Positions 54,515-63,735 of a DNA stretch of 64,000 bases are shown here, one piece after another (positions within the stretch are counted from its first letter, which is position 1; the number at the start of each line of letters is the position of its first letter). The position numbers and the translations under genes were made by a program. The stretch comes from Pseudotamlana agarivorans. Its GTDB lineage: Bacteria > Bacteroidota > Bacteroidia > Flavobacteriales > Flavobacteriaceae. The stretch is taken from the NCBI RefSeq assembly GCF_001642835.1, contig NZ_LXEI01000007.1:1-64000 (forward strand). Reading direction: 5' to 3'. The notes beneath the pieces were generated by a model, which searched no databases, was not told where the DNA came from, and saw only the letters and a program-made list of their open reading frames with translations.

Positions 54515-55399
54515 ATGGAAAATAACAAAACTAGTTCTGGATTAAAAATTGCTTTAGGTATCGCCATTGTTTTATTTTTAGGAACCGCATTTTATACCAT
54601 GAACCTTTATAAGCAGTCTAATGATGATAAAAAGGAATTGGCAGAACAAAAACAATTAGTGATGAATGATCTAAACGCCATGGCAAAACAATATGATGAG
54701 GCGATTAGCGAAAGTGAAATCACTAATAATAACTTAATTGAAGCTAGAGGTCGAATTCAAGGATTAATAGATTCTTTAAAAATTTCTGAAACTAATGTGA
54801 AAAGTTTGTGGAGATACAAGCAGAAATATGCTTCACTTCAAAAAGAAATGGATGCTATTTTAGCTCAAAACGATTCACTTAGAATTGAAAACTCATACTT
54901 AGCAACATCATTAGATAGCACGCGTGTTCGTTTAGAGGAGCGTACTGTATTTACCGATTCATTATTAGTACAAAATAATGCTTTGGCTGAAGTTGTAGAG
55001 AATGCTTCGATTTTGAATACTATAGATTTGAAAGGATCTGGGGTTATTGAAAGAACATCAGGGAAAGTTATTCCTACCGAGCGTGCAAGAAGAGCAGATA
55101 AAGTTCGTGTGTGTTTTACAGTTGCTAAAAACGCTTTAGTTCAAGCAGGAGATCAAGAATTATATGTTCAAGTTATCGATCCTAAAAACACGACATTAGG
55201 CCTTAACGAACAAGTTGAGTTTGATGGTAAAATTTTTAATTACAGTATCATTAGTAAATTTAACTACGAAAATGCTAATTTAAATATATGTGAATTTGTA
55301 GATCTAAAAGGTGATGCTGATTTTGAAAAAGGACGTTACATTGTTAATGTTTACAACCAAAAGGATTTAGTTTCTACAACTGAATTTACTTTGAAATAA
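54515..55399 (+). CDS. Membrane-anchored coiled-coil protein of unknown function
   Basis: 294 residues. An N-terminal membrane helix (about 10-32) is followed by a long coiled coil (about 35-155, for example NNNLIEARGRIQGLIDSLK and RLEERTVFTDSLLVQNNAL). A C-terminal beta domain (about 165-294) includes GSGVIERTSGKVIPTERARRADKVRVCFTV split over strands and ends in a short TEFTLK strand. It probably sticks out into the periplasm. Relatives are common in flavobacteria but, to my knowledge, uncharacterised and sometimes mislabelled as chromosome-partitioning proteins. It is monocistronic. Confidence 0.8.
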   Translation: MENNKTSSGLKIALGIAIVLFLGTAFYTMNLYKQSNDDKKELAEQKQLVMNDLNAMAKQYDEAISESEITNNNLIEARGRIQGLIDSLKISETNVKSLWRYKQKYASLQKEMDAILAQNDSLRIENSYLATSLDSTRVRLEERTVFTDSLLVQNNALAEVVENASILNTIDLKGSGVIERTSGKVIPTERARRADKVRVCFTVAKNALVQAGDQELYVQVIDPKNTTLGLNEQVEFDGKIFNYSIISKFNYENANLNICEFVDLKGDADFEKGRYIVNVYNQKDLVSTTEFTLK

Positions 55400-55425
55400 T
55401 AAAATATAAACACTTAAAGTACCTA

Positions 55426-55456
55426 AAACCTCAAATGTCAAGTTTGAGGTTTTTTT
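55426..55456 (+). terminator. Intrinsic terminator
   Basis: AAACCTCAAA (55426-55435), 7-nt loop, TTTGAGGTTT (55443-55452), then TTTT. It ends the coiled-coil protein gene. Confidence 0.85.
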
Positions 55457-55571
55457 ATACCCGAATATGAAATTATTTAATTTTACATATCTTTAAACCA
55501 AATTTAATAGCACTATATTGCTATCACTTCCCTCCCCAAATTATTAATGCTAATTTTTAAATGATGCATAC

Positions 55572-56147
55572 ATGGATGTAAACCATGCTTTTTTAAACAC
55601 TTTCTTAGATGTTTCCGAAGAGAGTTATAAGCAGTTATTAGAATTGTCTACAATTAGAGATTTAAAGGCCGGAGATCAAGTCTCTAAAAATGGAGAGGTT
55701 CCTACTAAGATTTATTTGTTAGTATCTGGTACGATGCGTGCTTATTTGAGTTCCAAAGAAGGTAAGGAGTACACTAAAAGCTTTTTTACTGCTTTTAGTT
55801 TTGTTGGGTCATTAACGGCTTTAGTACAAAAATGTCCATCAAAATTAATTTACGAAGCATTAACCGATTGCAAGGTGTACGAATTAAACTTTGCTAACTT
55901 CAAAGAACTTTGTAATAAGGATTTAAATATAAGTGCACTATATAATAAAGTCTTAGAGCACATTTTTATTAAATATGAAGAGCGACAATTAGAATTAATT
56001 TCTATGGATGCAACTGCTAGGTATTTAAAACTACAAAAGGAAATGCCCGATATCGAAAAAGTTTTACCACAATTTCAAATAGCGAGTTTTTTAAGTATTA
56101 CTCCAGTTCAGTTAAGTAGAATCCGAAAGAAATTAAAGTCACAATAA
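55572..56147 (+). CDS. Crp/Fnr family transcriptional regulator
   Basis: 191 residues. A cyclic-nucleotide-binding-like beta-barrel (about 20-110: IYLLVSGTMRAYLSSKEGKEYTKSF) is followed by the dimer helix and a C-terminal HTH (about 150-188: QFQIASFLSITPVQLSRIRKKL). The cAMP-contacting Arg/Ser pattern of E. coli CRP (GE-x6-RSA) is absent, and there is no N-terminal Cys cluster for an iron-sulfur centre as in FNR. The signal is therefore unknown. The short HTH is usual for this Bacteroidota subgroup. An inverted repeat of CRP-like geometry lies right after the stop. Confidence 0.9.
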   Translation: MDVNHAFLNTFLDVSEESYKQLLELSTIRDLKAGDQVSKNGEVPTKIYLLVSGTMRAYLSSKEGKEYTKSFFTAFSFVGSLTALVQKCPSKLIYEALTDCKVYELNFANFKELCNKDLNISALYNKVLEHIFIKYEERQLELISMDATARYLKLQKEMPDIEKVLPQFQIASFLSITPVQLSRIRKKLKSQ

Positions 56148-56150
56148 ATG

Positions 56151-56168
56151 CTTACAAAAATTTGTAAG
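56151..56168. promoter_or_regulatory. 18-bp inverted repeat with CRP/FNR-like geometry
   Basis: CTTACAAA-AA-TTTGTAAG lies 3 bp after the Crp/Fnr stop. Written as TTACA-n6-TGTAA it has the 5-6-5 spacing of a CRP-type site. A second one, TTAACA-AA-TGTTAA, is at 56213-56226. There is no T run directly after either, so they are not standard terminators. Confidence 0.4.
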
Positions 56169-56307
56169 TATTTTGTAGGGAAATGTTAAAATTTATGTTT
56201 TCATTAACATTATTAACAAATGTTAACTAAAGGTTAAATGGTTAGTTTTATATTTGGGTAATTCACTAAAGGTTTATTCTTTAATGATACACTAATTAAC
56301 CAACCAT

Positions 56308-56345
56308 AAAAAAAGCAGGTCATTTTATATAACCTGCTTTTTTAT
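56308..56345. terminator. Bidirectional intrinsic terminator
   Basis: AAAAGCAGGT (56311-56320), 11-nt loop, ACCTGCTTTT (56332-56341) with A and T runs on either side. It ends fumC on the minus strand and the crp transcript on the plus strand. Confidence 0.9.
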
Positions 56346-56363
56346 TTTAAGTATGTTGATTGT

Positions 56364-57761
56364 TTATTTTAAACTTCCAACCATGTTTTCTGGTTTTACC
56401 CAAGCATCATAATCTTCAGCAGAAACATATCCTAAATTGATAGCCTCTTCCTTAAGGGTCGTACCATTTTTATGTGCTGTATTAGCAATTTCAGCAGCTT
56501 TGTAGTAACCAATTTTAGGGTTTAACGCCGTTACAAGCATTAAAGAGTTGTTTAATAATTTGGTAATAACCTCTTGGTTTGGTTCAATACCAACGGCACA
56601 ATTCTCTTCAAAACTAACACAGGCATCACCAATTAATTGAGCTGATTGTAATACGTTTGCAGCCATAACAGGTTTAAAAACGTTAAGCTCGTAGTGACCT
56701 TGTAAACCACCCACAGAAACAGCAACATCATTACCCATAACCTGAGCACAAACCATTGTCATAGCCTCACATTGTGTTGGGTTTACTTTTCCTGGCATAA
56801 TAGAACTTCCTGGCTCATTGGCAGGAATGATGATTTCACCAATACCAGAACGTGGACCAGAAGCCATTAATCTAATATCATTTGCTATTTTGTTTAAAGA
56901 AACAGCCAATTGTTTTAAAGCACCATGAGTTTCTACAAGCGCATCATGTGCTGCTAAAGCTTCAAATTTATTTGGAGCTGTTACAAATGGTAATTTTGTA
57001 AAATCTGCAATATATTTTGCAACTAATTCACTATAACCTTGAGGTGTATTTAAGCCAGTTCCTACAGCTGTTCCTCCAAGTGCTAGTTCACTTAAGTGAG
57101 GTAATGTGTTTTCTAAAGCTCTTAAACCATGATCTAACTGAGCGACATACCCAGAGATTTCCTGACCTAAAGTAATAGGTGTAGCATCCATAAGGTGTGT
57201 TCTACCTATTTTTACCACATCACTGAAAGCTTTAGATTTATCATTTAAGGTATTTCTTAGTTTTTTAACACCAGGAATCGTTGTTTCAACAATCTTTTTA
57301 TAGGCTGCAATATGCATGCCTGTAGGAAAGGTATCATTTGAAGATTGTGACTTGTTTACGTCATCATTAGGCTGGATGGTTTTTTCGCCCTCTCCAATCA
57401 CTTTTCCTGCTATTTGGTGCGCTCTATTTGCAATCACCTCATTCACATTCATGTTACTTTGAGTTCCAGAACCTGTTTGCCAAATTACTAAAGGAAATTG
57501 ATCGTCGTGTTTTCCTTCTAAAATTTCATCGCAAACTTGAGAAATTAAGTCACGTTTTTCAGCATCCATAACACCCAATTCACAATTGGTATGGGCAGCC
57601 GCTTTTTTTAAGTAGGCAAATCCGTAAACAATTTCTAAAGGCATAGAAGCCACTGGTCCAATTTTAAAGTTGTTTCTAGAGCGTTCTGTTTGAGCGCCCC
57701 AAAGTTTATCGGCTGGTACTTGTACCTCACCCATAGTATCTTTTTCGATTCTGTAACTCAT
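56364..57761 (-). CDS. fumC: Fumarate hydratase, class II
   Basis: 465 residues, the iron-independent fumarase of the TCA cycle (fumarate to malate). [21 protein letters not shown] (about 98-118), [28 protein letters not shown] and the family signature [13 protein letters not shown] (about 317-329) are all intact. Aspartase shares the fold, but the motif wording and length fit FumC. It is a single gene, divergent from the peroxiredoxin gene. Confidence 0.96.
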   Translation of the reverse strand: MSYRIEKDTMGEVQVPADKLWGAQTERSRNNFKIGPVASMPLEIVYGFAYLKKAAAHTNCELGVMDAEKRDLISQVCDEILEGKHDDQFPLVIWQTGSGTQSNMNVNEVIANRAHQIAGKVIGEGEKTIQPNDDVNKSQSSNDTFPTGMHIAAYKKIVETTIPGVKKLRNTLNDKSKAFSDVVKIGRTHLMDATPITLGQEISGYVAQLDHGLRALENTLPHLSELALGGTAVGTGLNTPQGYSELVAKYIADFTKLPFVTAPNKFEALAAHDALVETHGALKQLAVSLNKIANDIRLMASGPRSGIGEIIIPANEPGSSIMPGKVNPTQCEAMTMVCAQVMGNDVAVSVGGLQGHYELNVFKPVMAANVLQSAQLIGDACVSFEENCAVGIEPNQEVITKLLNNSLMLVTALNPKIGYYKAAEIANTAHKNGTTLKEEAINLGYVSAEDYDAWVKPENMVGSLK

Positions 57762-57960
57762 CTTAATAGTATTAATTTAAAGAGGTAAAGTTAAGGCTTT
57801 TGCTAGTTTTTAAGAACTGGATAACACTAAATTTTGATTAACTTTTTTAACAATTATATAACGGTTTTCATCTGATTAAAACAAGATATTTTGTGTAATT
57901 TACATTAAATGAGCTGCTTAAGTAAAGTGGTTTAATAAACTTAACTAAATAAATAAAATT

Positions 57961-58596
57961 ATGGCAACAATTAGATTAGGAGATAAAGCTCCAAATTTTA
58001 CAGCTGAATCGACAGAAGGAACAATTAATTTTCATGAATGGCTAGGGGATAGCTGGGGCGTATTATTTTCGCACCCTGCAGATTATACACCTGTTTGCAC
58101 CACAGAATTAGGAACCGTCGCTAAATACAAAGCTGCCTTTGATAAACGTGATGTAAAAGTAGTGGCGCTAAGCGTCGATGGCCTAGATTCTCATAAAGGT
58201 TGGATACAAGATATTAATGAAACTCAAAATACTACAGTTAATTTCCCAATAATCGCGGATGAAGACCGTATGGTTTCAGAGTTATATGATATGATTCATC
58301 CAAATGCCGATAGTAGCGCAACAGTACGTTCTGTATTTGTTATAGGAAATGATAAAAAAGTAAAATTGATGATTACCTATCCAGCCTCTACAGGAAGAAA
58401 TTTTGATGAGTTATTACGTGTTATAGATTCGTTACAATTAACGGCTTATCATAAAGTGGCAACGCCAGCCAATTGGCAAAAAGGGGAGGATTGCGTGATC
58501 GTCCCATCGGTTGACACCGCATCGATTCGAAGTTTATTTCCTAAAGGTTATAAGGAAATAAAACCTTATTTAAGAATGACACCTCAACCCAATTAA
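57961..58596 (+). CDS. Peroxiredoxin, 1-Cys Prx6 type
   Basis: 211 residues of thioredoxin fold. The peroxidatic Cys46 lies in HPADYTPVCTTELG, with PVCTTE typical of the Prx6 class. The C-terminal domain contains GEDCVIVPSVD and ends FPKGYKEIKPYLRMTPQP. It reduces hydrogen peroxide and organic peroxides in the cytoplasm. It is a single gene; the divergent 199-bp region to fumC holds no strict consensus promoter that I can see. Confidence 0.95.
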   Translation: MATIRLGDKAPNFTAESTEGTINFHEWLGDSWGVLFSHPADYTPVCTTELGTVAKYKAAFDKRDVKVVALSVDGLDSHKGWIQDINETQNTTVNFPIIADEDRMVSELYDMIHPNADSSATVRSVFVIGNDKKVKLMITYPASTGRNFDELLRVIDSLQLTAYHKVATPANWQKGEDCVIVPSVDTASIRSLFPKGYKEIKPYLRMTPQPN

Positions 58597-58643
58597 GCAC
58601 TTTTGGTAATGGTTAAAAACTCTGTTAATAAATTTTATTTTGA

Positions 58644-58676
58644 TTTTGTATAACTACAGTGTTTACATTATATTTG
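58644..58676 (+). promoter_or_regulatory. Promoter of a small membrane protein gene
   Basis: TTTTG at 58644-58648, a 20-bp spacer and TATATTTG followed by C at 58669-58677, a full match to the Bacteroidota consensus. Transcription would start near 58683, about 24 nt before the ATG at 58707. Confidence 0.75.
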
Positions 58677-58706
58677 CGACAGATTTTATAACTGACACGA
58701 TACATT

Positions 58707-58880
58707 ATGTTTGATTTTGATCAATATTTAGGCTTTTTAGCATTTTTAACCATATTAACTATTGGTTTTTGGTTAATGATTTTTTTATTAACTTTTATAG
58801 TTCCTTATTGGATTGGTGGTTCAATCATTGAAAAACTAAAAGAAATGAAGGAAGAAAAGAAAGCAAAACGCGAAGCTTAA
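58707..58880 (+). CDS. Small single-pass membrane protein with basic tail (57 residues)
   Basis: ATG at 58707, TAA at 58878-58880. Residues 8-38 are strongly hydrophobic (FLAFLTILTIGFW, IFLLTFIVPYWIGG), enough for one long or two short membrane helices. The tail IEKLKEMKEEKKAKREA is a charged helix, probably cytoplasmic. A consensus promoter lies 30 bp upstream and a perfect 12-bp terminator 22 bp downstream, so this is a complete one-gene transcript. No family is recognised. Confidence 0.75.
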   Translation: MFDFDQYLGFLAFLTILTIGFWLMIFLLTFIVPYWIGGSIIEKLKEMKEEKKAKREA

Positions 58881-58898
58881 AACATAAGTTTATTATAT

Positions 58899-58934
58899 AA
58901 AAAAAGGAGATTAATTATTTAATCTCCTTTTTTT
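58899..58934. terminator. Bidirectional intrinsic terminator
   Basis: AAAGGAGATTAA (58903-58914), loop TTAT, TTAATCTCCTTT (58919-58930), with A and T runs outside. It serves the small membrane protein gene and the TonB-linked gene on the minus strand. Confidence 0.9.
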
Positions 58935-58964
58935 GTACTCGTATTTTTTTAAATCAGTTCATTT

Positions 58965-61499
58965 CTAGCCTTCAAAATCTGAATCGTCAAATTGATCTCC
59001 TCGGTCACCTCTTTTTTCATGGCGTTGTTTTTGTTGATTGAATCTATATAAGAAGGATACATTGATTTGGCGTGGTCTCCATTGGAATTCTGAATCTCTT
59101 TCAAAAAAATCTGTTTCCGTAAGCGTTCTACGTTTTCTAGAGTTAAAAACGTCGCGAACGTTTAAAGATATTGTGGCGTTATCGTTGATTTCTTTACTGA
59201 AAGCTAAATCCATAGAAAATATACCTTCAGAAGTGCTTTGTGCATTCGAATTTGGACCTCTATAATTCATATTTGTTTGCCAGTCAATTTTTCCAGGAAG
59301 CGTTACCTTACTACTAAACCTAGCAAACCAGCTATTATCTTTGTTTCCGTAGTCCACGTCATTAAATACACCTTCTTTTTTGAAGTGAAAGTAATTAAAG
59401 CTAGAGTTTAAGCGTAACCATTTATAGGGGTTGTATAGAATTCCAATTTCGCCACCCGTTCTGTCATTAGAGGATAGATTGATAGGTACTGTTCTAATGA
59501 TATCAATACCGTCGGAAGTTTGATGACCTGTTTCTTCTTCAACGCGTTCAAACGAACCTGTTTCGTGTTGATAATAAATGGATGTTGTTAAGGTTAATTT
59601 ATCCCATCGTTTTAAATATCCAATATCGAAAGCACTAGCAAATGCAGGGGCTAAATTAGGGTTTCCTTGAAATACATTAGTACGACTAGACCGTGTAGGG
59701 AAGGGGTTAATGTAATATCCTCGTGGTCTATTTATTCTTCTATTATAACCAAGAGTGATGCTTTCTTCTCCGTCTTCATCCTCATTAGCTAAATTGTAAA
59801 TAATATTTACCGTTGGAAAAAGCCCTAAATAGTTATTGTTAAAATCAACATCAACAGGAAAACCAAATGAGTCTTCCAACTCTTGATCTGTTAAACGGGA
59901 ATCGATATGTCCTTTTAATTGAGTGTTTTCTAATCGGAGTCCTAGTAAAAAAGAAAAGTCGCCAAACTTTGTTCCATATTGTGTGTACACGGCGGCAATA
60001 TTTTCGGTGTAATCAAAAATATTGGAGATGGTATCATTTACAAAAAAATCACCAGTACTCAAATCCTCTTGTCTTAAGATATAATCGGTGATTTCATTTT
60101 TGAAATTACCTCTAAAGCCCGCTTCAAAGCGCGTGTCTTCACCTATTGGTAAAACATAGTCAGCCTGAATTAAATACTCCTTTTCTTTATCATTTTGATT
60201 GATTTTTTCTTCCTGAAAAGGCGTTGGGTTGATTTGGTTTGTAGTGATATAATTTTCATCAATATCAGAAAATTGGTCTTCATCTTGATTTTCATATTGA
60301 AAATCGGCTGTTAATTCGTGGCCTTCATCATTAAACTTTGTAACGTAGTTTAATGCAAATTGAAAACTGTTTCCAGCTTCTGAATCTTGTTCTCTTCTTA
60401 GCGTTTGTTCTTCTAAAATATTAGAATTGTATCGTTTACTAAGATTTAAAGATTCGTCGGCGTCTTCACCATACCTATAAAAAATACTTCCTGTTAGTGC
60501 TGTTTTTTTTGTTAAGAAGTATTCCATTCCTAAACTAGCATTGAAGTTGCGGTTTAGACGTGTTATTTCCTGATTTTCATTAATATTTTCAAACTCTGGA
60601 GGTACGGTTTGTCCGTCTTCCATTTTATCAAAATAAGTCGTGTAGCTGTTACCGTTTCTAGGGGCATCATAATAGCGGTAGCCTAAATTTGAAAAAAGGT
60701 TAAATTTTTCGGTTCTGTAATTTAAATTTGTTGAAGCACCTAAGTTATCAGGGTGTCCAGCAGTAAGATTTACTGAACCATTAAAACCGAGTGTTTCCTT
60801 CTGTCTTAAAATAATATTTAAAATACCTGCAGTTCCTTCAGCATCATATCTTGCTGAAGGGGAAGTGATAACTTCAACGCGTTCAATAGCTTCGGCAGGG
60901 AGTTGGCTTAAAACATTAGTATCACCAAAACCAGCCATAGCCGATGGTTTTCCATTTATTAGAATGCGTACATTTTCATTTCCTCTTAAACTTATAGCAC
61001 CTTCAACATCAACAGAAACAGAAGGAACATTGTTAAGCGCATCACTTATGGTTCCTCCAGCAGCAGTGAGGTCTTTTCCGATATTGTAAATTTTCTTATC
61101 GAGTTTGATGTCTACCGTTGTTGTTTCGGCAATAACCTCAACAGCATCTAAAGCTTCTAAATTAATTTCTAATGAGATAGACCCTAAGTTTAAATCTGAA
61201 GAGATTTCTTTATCAGAAAGCTTAACGGTTTTATACGACATGTACTCTAGAGAAATGTCGTAAACCCCTTGTGAAATGGGAATACTAAATTCACCTTTTT
61301 CGTTGGTAATACCACCTTCAACGATTTTATTTTCAGCTTTACTAAAAAAGGAAACCGTTGCATATTCTAAGGGTTGCTTGGTTTCTTTATCGAGAATAGT
61401 TCCTATAACGGTAAGTTCTTTGCCTTTTATTTTCTTTTGGGAATATCCCAAATTTGATAGTAATAGAAAAGCAAATAGCGGTAATATAAATTTTTGCAT
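58965..61499 (-). CDS. TonB-linked outer-membrane beta-barrel protein
   Basis: 844 residues with a signal peptide (ending LGYSQ). A carboxypeptidase-regulatory domain (about 30-115: GTILDKETKQPLEYATVSFFS) is followed by a plug (about 125-235: GGTISDALNNVPSVSVD, IRVLINGKPS-like ENVRILINGKP, VEVITSPSARYDAEGTAGILNI) and a barrel. The plug wording places it in the OMP beta-barrel family 3 group of TonB-dependent receptors, distinct from SusC. There is no SusD partner. The charged C-terminal tail after the last strand (HEKRGDRGDQFDDSDFEG) is unusual, since barrels normally end on an aromatic strand. The substrate is unknown. Confidence 0.92.
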   Translation of the reverse strand: MQKFILPLFAFLLLSNLGYSQKKIKGKELTVIGTILDKETKQPLEYATVSFFSKAENKIVEGGITNEKGEFSIPISQGVYDISLEYMSYKTVKLSDKEISSDLNLGSISLEINLEALDAVEVIAETTTVDIKLDKKIYNIGKDLTAAGGTISDALNNVPSVSVDVEGAISLRGNENVRILINGKPSAMAGFGDTNVLSQLPAEAIERVEVITSPSARYDAEGTAGILNIILRQKETLGFNGSVNLTAGHPDNLGASTNLNYRTEKFNLFSNLGYRYYDAPRNGNSYTTYFDKMEDGQTVPPEFENINENQEITRLNRNFNASLGMEYFLTKKTALTGSIFYRYGEDADESLNLSKRYNSNILEEQTLRREQDSEAGNSFQFALNYVTKFNDEGHELTADFQYENQDEDQFSDIDENYITTNQINPTPFQEEKINQNDKEKEYLIQADYVLPIGEDTRFEAGFRGNFKNEITDYILRQEDLSTGDFFVNDTISNIFDYTENIAAVYTQYGTKFGDFSFLLGLRLENTQLKGHIDSRLTDQELEDSFGFPVDVDFNNNYLGLFPTVNIIYNLANEDEDGEESITLGYNRRINRPRGYYINPFPTRSSRTNVFQGNPNLAPAFASAFDIGYLKRWDKLTLTTSIYYQHETGSFERVEEETGHQTSDGIDIIRTVPINLSSNDRTGGEIGILYNPYKWLRLNSSFNYFHFKKEGVFNDVDYGNKDNSWFARFSSKVTLPGKIDWQTNMNYRGPNSNAQSTSEGIFSMDLAFSKEINDNATISLNVRDVFNSRKRRTLTETDFFERDSEFQWRPRQINVSFLYRFNQQKQRHEKRGDRGDQFDDSDFEG

Positions 61500-61579
61500 T
61501 AGTTAACGTTTGTCTAGTATGACTGTAAATTTATATGAAGGTTTAACCAGAAAAGGTTAATATTATGTTAATAAAAAAA

Positions 61580-61924
61580 CTATTGAATAATTGTTGAAAT
61601 AACTTCAGGAGGTCTTCCTACAACAGCTTTATCGCCATTTATAACTATAGGACGTTCAATTAACTTAGGATTTTCAACCATGGCTTTAATAATATCGGCA
61701 TCGGATAAATCTTTATTTTTAAAATCACTTTTCCAAATTGCTTCATTTTTTCTAACTAAAGCTATAGGCTCAATACCTAAAAGCTTAATGATTTCTTTCA
61801 GGTCTTTTTCTGAAGGTGTATTTTCTAAATATTTAACAATTTCAAATTCCTTTCCTGAGTTTTCAAGAATTTGTAATCCGCTTCTAGATTTACTACATCT
61901 ATTATTGTGATATATTTTAATCAT
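61580..61924 (-). CDS. Arsenate reductase (ArsC, glutaredoxin-coupled) family
   Basis: 114 residues of thioredoxin-like fold. NNRCSKSR gives Cys10 as the catalytic residue, with RKNE, RPIVI and GRPPE supplying the three arginines of the ArsC active site. It could reduce arsenate using glutathione/glutaredoxin, although many chromosomal relatives have other or unknown roles and no ars operon is here. Its ATG overlaps the HAD gene stop by 4 bp. Confidence 0.88.
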   Translation of the reverse strand: MIKIYHNNRCSKSRSGLQILENSGKEFEIVKYLENTPSEKDLKEIIKLLGIEPIALVRKNEAIWKSDFKNKDLSDADIIKAMVENPKLIERPIVINGDKAVVGRPPEVISTIIQ

Positions 61925-62541
61925 GATAATTGAATAATATAGTTTTTTAATTGGTCTTCAAGGTTTTCTGCTGATGTGAAATGAATGCCATGTATACCCA
62001 GTTTATTGGCTGCTTCAATGTTTCTTAAATTGTCATCAATGAAAATGGCTTTTTCAGCTTCAATATTAAAGCGGCTTAGCGTAAGCTTGTAAATGTCTTC
62101 AAATGGTTTTCTGGTGTTTTCTTCTCCTGAAACCAAAATGCCTTCAAACCATTGTAAAAAGTCAAATTTCTCTTGAGCAATCGGAAATGTTTCTGCACTC
62201 CAATTGGTTAAAGCAACCACTTTATATTGTTTAGAATCAATAAGTTTTTTTAGGATATCTACGGTGCCTTGTATGGCTCCACCTAGCATGCGCTCCCAAT
62301 CGCCATAAAAAAGTCTAATTTCTTTTTCATATTGGGGATGTTGTTTAACCAAGTCTTCAGTGGCTTGAGCTAGAGGGTAGCCGGCATCCTGATTTTCATT
62401 CCAGTCACTGGTACAAATATGCTCTAAAAACCAACGCATCTTTTCTCGGTCGCCATTAAAGACCTCTAAAAAAACGTATTCAGGATTCCAATCGATAAGT
62501 ACACCGCCAAGATCGAATATTATGGTATTTATTTTGGTCAT
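61921..62541 (-). CDS. HAD-superfamily phosphatase, YihX-like (subfamily IA)
   Basis: 206 residues. Motif I is [18 protein letters not shown] (Asp10), motif II VALTNWS (about 114-120), and motif [19 protein letters not shown] (about 169-185). It fits YihX-type sugar-phosphate phosphatases. The specificity cannot be read from the sequence. It overlaps prfB upstream and arsC downstream by 4 bp each, so the three genes are tightly coupled. Confidence 0.92.
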   Translation of the reverse strand: MTKINTIIFDLGGVLIDWNPEYVFLEVFNGDREKMRWFLEHICTSDWNENQDAGYPLAQATEDLVKQHPQYEKEIRLFYGDWERMLGGAIQGTVDILKKLIDSKQYKVVALTNWSAETFPIAQEKFDFLQWFEGILVSGEENTRKPFEDIYKLTLSRFNIEAEKAIFIDDNLRNIEAANKLGIHGIHFTSAENLEDQLKNYIIQLS

Positions 62542-63648
62542 AATTGATTGTCGTCTTCTACTTTTTGTCCCATCGTCATAAGGTATGATTTAAGAAATTC
62601 GTCAATATTTCCATCCATTACAGCGTCAACATTTCCCGTTTCATGAGCGGTACGCACATCTTTCACAAGTTTGTAAGGATGCATCACATAATTTCGAATT
62701 TGACTTCCCCATTCAATCTTCATTTTGCCAGCTTCAATATCGTCGCGTTGGGCTAATTGTTTTTGAAGTTCAATTTCATAAAGCTGCGATTTCAACATTT
62801 GCATAGCACGAGATCTGTTATCGTGCTGCGAACGGGTTTCAGAACATTGTATTTGGATGCCTGTTGGTTTATGATGTAGCTGAACTTTGGTTTCAACCTT
62901 ATTAACGTTTTGTCCTCCAGCACCGCTAGATCTCGCAGTAGTAATCTCGATATCAGCAGGGTTAATCTCAATTTCAATAGTATCATCAACTAAAGGGTAA
63001 ACATATACGGAAGCAAAGCTGGTGTGGCGTTTGGCGTTACTATCAAAAGGAGAAATACGCACCAATCGGTGAACACCATTTTCACCTTTTAACCAACCGA
63101 AAGCAAAATCACCTTCAAGTTCTAGGGTTACGGTTTTTATACCGGCAACATCACCTTCCTGAAAGTTAAGTTCTTTAACTTTAAAACCACTTTTTTCGGC
63201 ATACATTAAGTACATGCGCATAAGCATACTTGCCCAGTCACAGCTTTCTGTTCCGCCTGCACCTGCAGTGATTTGAAGTACAGCACTTAAACTATCGCCT
63301 TCTTCAGAAAGCATATTTTTAAATTCGATGTCTTCTAAAAAAGTAGCAGTTTTATCGTAGTGCGTTTGAACTTCTTCAGCCGTATATTCACCTTCTTTAT
63401 AAAATTCATAAAGCAAATCGAGCTCTTCGATAAGTGACTTTACATTTTTATAATCTTCCACCCATTTTTTCTTCACACGAAGCGATTTCATGAGTATTTC
63501 AGCAGATTTTGGATCATTCCAAAAGTTGGGATCAAAGGTCTGTTCTTCTTCGTTTTGGATTTCTATAAGCTTGGCATCTATGTCAAAGATAGTGCCTAAG
63601 TTTGTCAAGGCGGGTATTAAGATCTTTAATTTGATCGGATGTTATCAT
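62538..63648 (-). CDS. prfB: Peptide chain release factor 2 (programmed +1 frameshift)
   Basis: About 369 residues. It ends translation at UGA and UAA. The main frame has the SPF anticodon-like tripeptide ([13 protein letters not shown]) and the GGQ hydrolysis motif ([11 protein letters not shown]). The first 21 codons start at the ATG at 63648 ([21 protein letters not shown]) and run into TGA at 63585-63583. A +1 shift at CTT-TGA-C joins the frame that continues DIDAKLIEI. The main frame alone opens only with a TTG at 63608, so it should not be taken as the start. It heads the prfB-HAD-arsC operon. A -7-like TATTTTTG is at 63673-63666. Confidence 0.95.
63582..63600 (-). other. Programmed +1 frameshift site in prfB
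   Basis: On the minus strand CTTAGGCACTATCTTTGAC. It has the canonical CTT-TGA-C slip, and the upstream AGG sits at the same distance as the SD-like AGGGGG of E. coli prfB, although GG-G is replaced by CAC. Low RF2 favours the shift, giving autoregulation. Confidence 0.9.
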
Positions 63649-63735
63649 GTCAATTTACTTTTGAACAAAAATAGGATTTAATAGAGGAGGGAAAAACATT
63701 CTAAGCATAATTTTATAGTTTTACATTAAAATTTC

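Noticed and set aside
62538-63608. prfB read as a gene starting at TTG 63608 or as a frameshifted pseudogene
   Set aside because: CTT-TGA-C with an upstream in-frame ATG is the standard programmed frameshift of prfB, and the rest of the gene is intact.
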